Shown one piece after another: positions 6,485-10,853 of a stretch of 10,853 nt of DNA. The translations under genes and the position numbers were made by a program. The stretch's first letter is position 1. Each line of letters opens with the position of its first letter. Location of the stretch: NCBI GenBank assembly GCA_018713425.1, contig DVOT01000080.1, positions 1 to 10,853 on the forward strand, in the 5' to 3' direction. The notes under the pieces were generated by a model. It was not told the DNA's origin. It saw nothing but the letters and a program-made list of their open reading frames with translations, and did no database searches. This DNA is from Alectryocaccomicrobium faecavium (GTDB taxonomy: Bacteria > Bacillota > Clostridia > Christensenellales > Aristaeellaceae).

Positions 6485-7552
6485 CTAAACGCTCATTTCC
6501 AGCTTTTTGAGGATCTCTCCTGCCAGCGCCTGTTTGGCCGCATAGCGGGGATTTTGCAGGATGGTTTCCACCCACTTTGCGCCTTCCAGCGCAGCCGTGC
6601 GGACGAGTGGCTTGGGTTCGCCGCCCACAAAGCGCAGGAAATTCCCGCCCAGGATCTTTTCCGCCGCGCTTTGCGTAAGTCCCAATCCGCGCACCGGGGT
6701 GCCCATCAGGTCCATCTCGCCCGTGCCCGTCAGCCAGCGCTGGATCCAGCGGGCGGGCCAATCGATTTGCGCCGCGCCTTCCTCCATCTTCATGCCGTAC
6801 AGGCGCTCATAAGCCTCCGCATCCGATTCGAGGTCGGTGCCATACACGATCCGCTCCTGATATTCCAGGAAGAAGCGCCGCCAACGCGCGGGATCCTCGC
6901 AGAAGGCATAGTACATTTCCGAACCCGGCGTGATGTCGAAGCGGATGTTGGGATAGGCATCCAGCATCCGGCGGGCGTGGGCCTCGTCGTCCGAGGTGAA
7001 ATACAGGTGCGCGAAGGTGGCCTTCAGGCGCGGATGGCGCTTTAGCACCGTTTCCGTCTGCGCGTACAGATCCTCCAGCGCGGGGAAACCGCCGCCCGTG
7101 TAGGCCCAGCCGCTTTCCACGGCCCAGGAGGGCACGCGGTCGGGATCCCAGAAGGTAGCGGGGTCGCCCACGTGCCAGATGATGGGAATCTGGTTTTCCT
7201 CTGCCCAGGCGAAGGCCGGTTCAAAGCGCTCGTCGTCCATGCGCACGCCCAGCAGCTTTGCCACGCTGGGCTTGGTTTCGAGGATTTTCCAGCCGTCGAA
7301 CCCCGCGCGCATCCACATTTGCAACTGCGCGAGGCATTCCCCGCTCCCCTCGCCATAGGTGAACGAGCAGAAGGCGTACGCCCTGCCGGGATTCTTCGCC
7401 TTCACCAGCAAGCAGGAAAGGTTGTTGAGCGGGTTTTCCATCATGGCCAGGCTCAGCACGTTGAATTTCTCCGCGCCAGCCATATCCGCCACTTTGGCAA
7501 TCGCCTCGCAGTTTTCGTCCTTGATGTGCATATGAGAATCGATCACCTGCAC
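6485..7552 (-). CDS. Amidohydrolase-2 family metal-dependent hydrolase
   Basis: A 355-residue TIM-barrel metal hydrolase of the amidohydrolase-2 type (Pfam PF04909). Members hydrolyse or decarboxylate diverse small substrates, including sugar lactones, so the reaction here is not fixed. Expected metal and catalytic residues are visible: H7 and H9 in DSHMH, H127 in IIWHVGD, H182 in FAHLYF and D240 in VYGTD. K89 (GWKI) is a further conserved polar position. The C-terminal GLGLTQSAAEKILGGNFLRF (290-309) is the classic family ending. It starts with GTG at 7552, supported by GGGAGGGG six bases upstream; no better ATG start exists. There is no signal peptide, so it is cytoplasmic. It begins 21 bases after the mannosidase stop and is almost certainly co-transcribed with it, suggesting a linked catabolic step. 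Confidence 0.88.
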   Translation of the reverse strand: MQVIDSHMHIKDENCEAIAKVADMAGAEKFNVLSLAMMENPLNNLSCLLVKAKNPGRAYAFCSFTYGEGSGECLAQLQMWMRAGFDGWKILETKPSVAKLLGVRMDDERFEPAFAWAEENQIPIIWHVGDPATFWDPDRVPSWAVESGWAYTGGGFPALEDLYAQTETVLKRHPRLKATFAHLYFTSDDEAHARRMLDAYPNIRFDITPGSEMYYAFCEDPARWRRFFLEYQERIVYGTDLESDAEAYERLYGMKMEEGAAQIDWPARWIQRWLTGTGEMDLMGTPVRGLGLTQSAAEKILGGNFLRFVGGEPKPLVRTAALEGAKWVETILQNPRYAAKQALAGEILKKLEMSV

Positions 7553-7558
7553 GCGAAT

Positions 7559-7566
7559 CCCCTCCC
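7559..7566 (-). promoter_or_regulatory. Ribosome binding site supporting a GTG start
   Basis: GGGAGGGG on the minus strand stands six bases before the GTG at 7552. The whole site fits within the 21-base gap after the mannosidase stop codon. It decides the start, since the next ATG in frame (codon 8) would remove the first metal-binding His. Confidence 0.75.
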
Positions 7567-7573
7567 TCTTTTA

Positions 7574-10408
7574 TTATTTCGCATAGGCGCGCACCGCGCC
7601 GATGCTATAAGGCTGGACGGAAACGCGCACCGCGTCCCCCTCGATGGAGAGCGCGTCCGGCAAGGGGTTGCCCATCAAATCGACGGCCTGCGCGCGCGCC
7701 ACCCGGAAGGGGAAGGTGATTTTCACGCTGTCCGCCTGCCCATTGGTTTCGAAGAACCGCGCGACGATGCCGTCTTCCTCCGGCAAAATGGCGCTCAGGC
7801 GGCAAGATTTTGCCTCAAAGCCCATCTGCTGCGCACAGGCGGGGCACTTGCCCGCGTGCGGCATGGCGCTGGTGACGGGGAACGGATTGTTCAGCCCCTC
7901 GGCCAGATCGCCCAGTGCCTTCGCGTCCCCCGCGCTTACGGCCAGCCACAGGCGGATGTCGTGCAGATGGCGCTCGGGCGCGGGATCGGGCGATTCCGAA
8001 GTGTTGATCAGCGTCACGCCCAGGGCGCCGTTTTCGTTGGTAAAGCCATACTTGCCCTCGGAAACCAGCGCCAGCGCGCGGCCATCCGCGCACAGGGCGG
8101 CGGCATGCGTGAGAGCGGGAATATCGTGGTGGGTGACGCCGCGCACGACGCTGCCCGCGGGCACATCGCACTCGAAGGCCTCCACCGCTTCCCCAAGCGG
8201 CAGTTCATAGCCCAGCACGGGCACGAAATCCTGCTTGGAAGCGCGCTCGTTCCAGTCCACCTCATAGTCCAATCGCAGGGCACAGGCGTCCTGATCCAGG
8301 CTGAGGCAGGCCTTGACGGAAGAACCCATCACGGTAAAGCGCATTTCCACCTGCTGGCGCACTTCGCCGCGGCTAACGCGCAGTTCGGTCATATCGTCCA
8401 CGCGCTCTTTCTTCATGCGGCGGCCGATCACCCAAGCGCTGTTGGTGGCCTTTTCGCAGTGATAAAGCACAAGGCCCGCGCATTCGCCCCGCGCGATGCG
8501 CTCGCTGCCGGTCTTTTTGTCCACCAAGGAGGTCAGCGCGCCGTCGCTCGAGCGGATCACCGCGCGCAGGCAGGCGTTTTCCAGCACGATGTCCGGATAG
8601 CTCTCGCTGGTGCGCGGCCCGCTCAAATAATACACCGGGTAGTCCTCGCACTCGCCTTCTTTTAGCGCGATGGTGGCGTAGCCCAGCGCGGGCACGGAAG
8701 CGGTGACCAGCAGGCGCACGTATTTGTGATCCCAATAGGTCTGAAATTCCCGATCCAGCAATTGCAGCGGCAGGCGTTCGCCCTTTTCGTCCACGGCCAC
8801 CAGGCGCGCGAGGTTGCCCGTCCAATCCCACAGCGTGAGTTCCACGGCCTCTTTGCGTTTAAAGGCGCAGGAATTGAACAGGTGGTACACGCGCGTTTTG
8901 CCCGCGCCGCGCTCCGGATTGGGCACGCCCCGGCTCAGGCCATAGCCCACGCCCGCGCCCTCGGACTGGCTCTGGGAAATGTCCGCCTCGCGCGCGAACA
9001 TGCTGGAATCGATGTGCTCGGCCATGGCGCGCATGGCGGCGTTCTGCTCCGTCTGCGCGGCGGCCAGCGCCTCGGAATACTGCGCCATGGCGTATTCGCG
9101 GCTATCCGGCGTGCAGGAGCCGGTGATGATGTCGTGGAAATGCGTGAACAGCACCTTGCGCCAGGCCTGCGCATGCCCCGCGGGCAGCGCGCGGCCCGCC
9201 AGGGCGCTGAGGCGCTCGGCGCGCAGCAGCGCGGCTTCGCTGCGGCGGTTGAAGAGCTTGATGCGGCTCTGCGTGGTGAAGCAGCCGGGCGCGAAGCAAT
9301 TCATTTCACCTGCCACCAGCGGCAGGTTTTCGCGCACGGCCTCCGCACGGTGGAAGAATTCGCGGAACGTGCCAAAGGACACCTTGGGCCACACGGGCCA
9401 ATCCTGCATTTCCAGGATGCGCTCCACGTCGCGCCGGGTCGGCCCGCCGCCGTGGTCGCCCACGCCATACACGATCAGGCCGGTTTTGAGACCAGCGCAC
9501 TTCTTCAACCGGTCGAGCAGGCCGCAGCCAATGTCCGGCGTGATGCCGCTGTTGTACCAATAGGGTTCGCGATAGGCCAGCACTTCCTTGCCAGAAATGC
9601 CCTGCCAGCGGTACAGTACGTGTTCCTCATCCAGCCCGCGGCAATGGTAAAGGTATTTCACCGCGCCATAGGAATCGATCTCTGGCACGTTGGCGCTGTG
9701 GCCAAAGGTATCCGGCGAAAAATCGATTTCCAGCGCCTCGGCCGGCACGCCCCACACGTCCCTCATGTAATCGCGCGTTTCGCGAATGTGGCGCAAAAGC
9801 GATTCGGTGGAAGGCATGTTCTTATCGGTTTCCACCCAGGCGGTGGCAGTCACTTCCCAGCGGCCTTCCCGGATGCGTTCCTGGATTTCCTTCATCATTT
9901 CCGGGTCGTATTCTTCCACAATGCGGTATACGCTGGCTTGCGACTGCGAGAAGGTGAAGTGCGGGTATTCCCGCATCAGATCCAGCATGGTGCGGAACGT
10001 GGCCAGCGCCGCGCCCACGGTTTCGTGCCAGGTCCACATCCAGTTCATGTCGATGTGCGCGTGCGCGGCGCAGAGGATTTCATATTCCTTGGCGGCGCTG
10101 GAGATGGGCAAAAGCGCGTCTTCTGCCTGCATGGCCGCCTGGCGGGAAATGGCGCCCTCGGTTTGCAGCGCGTTTTCCATAACGCGCAGGCTCTCATCGA
10201 TCAACGCGTCGAATTCTCCCTGCCGCTCGCCGGAAAGCTGAATGGCGAACAGCGCCTCGCTGATGATCCGCCGCAAATAAGCGGCAGGCATGGTCACATG
10301 GAAAAACTCTTCCTTGGGTTGGCCAAAGGTGAACTCAAATCCCGTCTTTTCCCGGTTTCCACCGATGCTTTGTTTGATGGTTTCCCAGCGCGCGAGCAGC
10401 GTTTGCAT
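7574..10408 (-). CDS. Alpha-mannosidase, glycoside hydrolase family 38
   Basis: A 944-residue retaining, zinc-dependent alpha-mannosidase, of typical length for bacterial GH38. The catalytic N-terminal domain shows AHAHIDMNWMWTWHET (zinc ligands H118 and D120), EIDFSPDTFGHSANVPEI with nucleophile and zinc ligand D233, GVGDHGGGPTRRD (315-327) and THFHDIITGS with zinc ligand H425. The rest (about residue 500 onward) fits the beta-sandwich half of the family, ending with short beta-rich segments. There is no signal peptide or transmembrane segment, so it probably acts in the cytoplasm on imported mannosides. The ATG at 10408 has GGGAGG nine bases upstream. It heads a two-gene minus-strand unit with the amidohydrolase. 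All recognised active-site residues are present, so it should be active; linkage specificity and natural substrate are not evident. Confidence 0.95.
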   Translation of the reverse strand: MQTLLARWETIKQSIGGNREKTGFEFTFGQPKEEFFHVTMPAAYLRRIISEALFAIQLSGERQGEFDALIDESLRVMENALQTEGAISRQAAMQAEDALLPISSAAKEYEILCAAHAHIDMNWMWTWHETVGAALATFRTMLDLMREYPHFTFSQSQASVYRIVEEYDPEMMKEIQERIREGRWEVTATAWVETDKNMPSTESLLRHIRETRDYMRDVWGVPAEALEIDFSPDTFGHSANVPEIDSYGAVKYLYHCRGLDEEHVLYRWQGISGKEVLAYREPYWYNSGITPDIGCGLLDRLKKCAGLKTGLIVYGVGDHGGGPTRRDVERILEMQDWPVWPKVSFGTFREFFHRAEAVRENLPLVAGEMNCFAPGCFTTQSRIKLFNRRSEAALLRAERLSALAGRALPAGHAQAWRKVLFTHFHDIITGSCTPDSREYAMAQYSEALAAAQTEQNAAMRAMAEHIDSSMFAREADISQSQSEGAGVGYGLSRGVPNPERGAGKTRVYHLFNSCAFKRKEAVELTLWDWTGNLARLVAVDEKGERLPLQLLDREFQTYWDHKYVRLLVTASVPALGYATIALKEGECEDYPVYYLSGPRTSESYPDIVLENACLRAVIRSSDGALTSLVDKKTGSERIARGECAGLVLYHCEKATNSAWVIGRRMKKERVDDMTELRVSRGEVRQQVEMRFTVMGSSVKACLSLDQDACALRLDYEVDWNERASKQDFVPVLGYELPLGEAVEAFECDVPAGSVVRGVTHHDIPALTHAAALCADGRALALVSEGKYGFTNENGALGVTLINTSESPDPAPERHLHDIRLWLAVSAGDAKALGDLAEGLNNPFPVTSAMPHAGKCPACAQQMGFEAKSCRLSAILPEEDGIVARFFETNGQADSVKITFPFRVARAQAVDLMGNPLPDALSIEGDAVRVSVQPYSIGAVRAYAK

Positions 10409-10421
10409 GGTGCGTCGCCTC

Positions 10422-10433
10422 CCAATTGATTGG
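10422..10433. promoter_or_regulatory. 12-base palindrome beside the mannosidase ribosome binding site
   Basis: CCAATTGATTGG is a symmetric site (CCAAT, a TG centre, ATTGG). Its last two bases are shared with the GGGAGG ribosome binding site of the mannosidase gene (10418-10423). It could be a small operator or a weak translation-blocking hairpin, or chance. No regulator is identified for it. Confidence 0.3.
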
Positions 10434-10498
10434 AATTTTTTGCCTTGTTAGTGGCTCTATCCGCGGTTTCTTTTCGCTTTCTTTCCCATAAAATACAA

Positions 10499-10538
10499 TT
10501 CTCCCGTGCGCGGCGAAATCCTGCCGCGCGCGGGAGAA
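10499..10538. terminator. Long hairpin upstream of the mannosidase gene
   Basis: A 16-bp inverted repeat (TTCTCCCGTGCGCGGC and GCCGCGCGCGGGAGAA, one G-T wobble) encloses an 8-base loop. On the minus strand it is followed by TTGTATTTTATG, a partly T-rich tail, so it may terminate transcripts entering from outside the window. Alternatively it lies in the mannosidase leader, about 90 bases before the ATG, and acts as an attenuator or stability element. No clear sigma-A promoter was found between it and the mannosidase start. Confidence 0.5.
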
Positions 10539-10583
10539 AACTTTTGCGCGAAAGCTGACGATCGCGTGGGATTGTGAGTTTGT

Positions 10584-10743
10584 AAAGTCCCAATCCTTCC
10601 GTCGCGGCTTACGCCGCGCCACCTCCCTTTGCACAAGGGAGGCTATGGGATAGTGCTACTTCATACGGTTGCACCACTAACCAAAAGGCTCCCCTGTGCA
10701 AGGGGAGCTGTCAGCGAAGCTGACTCAGAGTATTGACAAAGTC
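10584..10743. mobile_element. MITE-like intergenic repeat with imperfect inverted ends
   Basis: This non-coding element has the layout of the short hairpin-rich repeats common in gut clostridial genomes. Its ends (about 10590-10643 and 10687-10737) are imperfect inverted copies of each other over about 50 bases. It contains four small hairpins: CGCGGC/GCCGCG (10603-10618), CCTCCCTT/AAGGGAGG (10622-10642), GCTCCCCT/AGGGGAGC (10688-10708) and GTCAGC/GCTGAC (10710-10724). AAAGTC occurs directly outside both ends (10584-10589 and 10738-10743) and could be a target duplication. There is no transposase, so any mobility would need one supplied in trans. The family resemblance is from memory and not from a search. 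Confidence 0.6.
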
Positions 10744-10764
10744 TCGGAAGAACGAGGCTCTAAT

Positions 10765-10793
10765 CAGAAATGACGGCATGTACGTCATTTCTG
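10765..10793 (+). terminator. Perfect hairpin followed by a T-run
   Basis: CAGAAATGACG pairs perfectly with CGTCATTTCTG over 11 bp around a 7-base loop, and the plus strand continues GCATTTTTAG. This has the shape of an intrinsic terminator, although no plus-strand gene in the window needs one. It may belong to the surrounding repeat material. Confidence 0.45.
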
Positions 10794-10828
10794 GCATTTT
10801 TAGCAGAGCAAACGCTTGCAAAAAGGTG

Positions 10829-10853
10829 AAGGCCCGAAGGGCTGAAGTGGCGA
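10829..10853. repeat. 25-base repeat shared with the left edge
   Basis: This stretch matches 156-180 at 23 of 25 positions, in the same orientation, around the shared core GGCCCGAAGGGCTG. It runs to the last base of the window, so the full repeat probably continues outside. The core itself can fold as GCCC-GAA-GGGC. Confidence 0.7.

Noticed and set aside
7172..8665. A 497-residue plus-strand open frame spanning the amidohydrolase and mannosidase genes
   Set aside because: It crosses two well-supported minus-strand genes and their junction, and shows no recognisable domain, only composition typical of antisense frames.
8726..10429. A 567-residue open frame opposite the mannosidase gene
   Set aside because: It is an antisense shadow in GC-rich coding DNA; the mannosidase on the other strand has complete active-site motifs and a ribosome binding site.
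10499..10793. CRISPR-like array from the clustered hairpins on the right
   Set aside because: The hairpins differ in sequence and spacing; there are no identical repeats with unique spacers and no cas genes.

Overview
The window looks like a chromosomal carbohydrate-utilisation locus from a GC-rich Firmicute, most likely an uncultured gut Clostridia lineage. The reasons are the strong AGGAGG-type ribosome binding sites, an LplA/LplB/YtcP-type sugar ABC transporter paired with a membrane-anchored AraC regulator (an arrangement typical of Firmicutes), and a short hairpin-rich intergenic repeat of the kind common in gut clostridial genomes. The taxonomic call is inference; there is no rRNA or marker gene here.

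Layout. Positions 1-330 hold no convincing gene but contain degenerate GC-rich repeat modules. Positions 356-382 form a strong hairpin just past the end of the transporter operon. Positions 398-3917 (minus strand) are a three-gene transporter operon in the order LplB-type permease, YtcP-type permease, solute-binding lipoprotein. It reads from a consensus-like promoter at 3952-3980. Positions 4151-6403 (plus strand) encode a divergently transcribed, two-transmembrane AraC-family regulator. The divergent intergenic region carries four related 10-base repeats spaced 18-19 bases apart, which are candidate regulator binding sites. A perfect 11-bp stem at 6438-6466 separates the regulator from the convergent minus-strand pair: a GH38 alpha-mannosidase (7574-10408) followed by an amidohydrolase-2 family metal hydrolase (6485-7552, GTG start). 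Positions 10409-10853 hold a long upstream hairpin, a MITE-like element with imperfect inverted ends, a further perfect hairpin, and a second copy of a 25-base repeat also found near the left edge.

Working model (inference). The regulator senses an extracellular sugar or cell-surface signal and controls import of an oligosaccharide by the binding protein and two permeases. The ATPase is not encoded here and would be a shared MsmX-type subunit from elsewhere. The mannosidase, which has no signal peptide, would trim imported alpha-mannosides in the cytoplasm, and the amidohydrolase would act on a downstream or attached moiety. The substrate is not proven by sequence. I see no strongly novel system; the most informative items are the phased repeat array, the mannosidase-amidohydrolase pairing and the repeat families at both ends.
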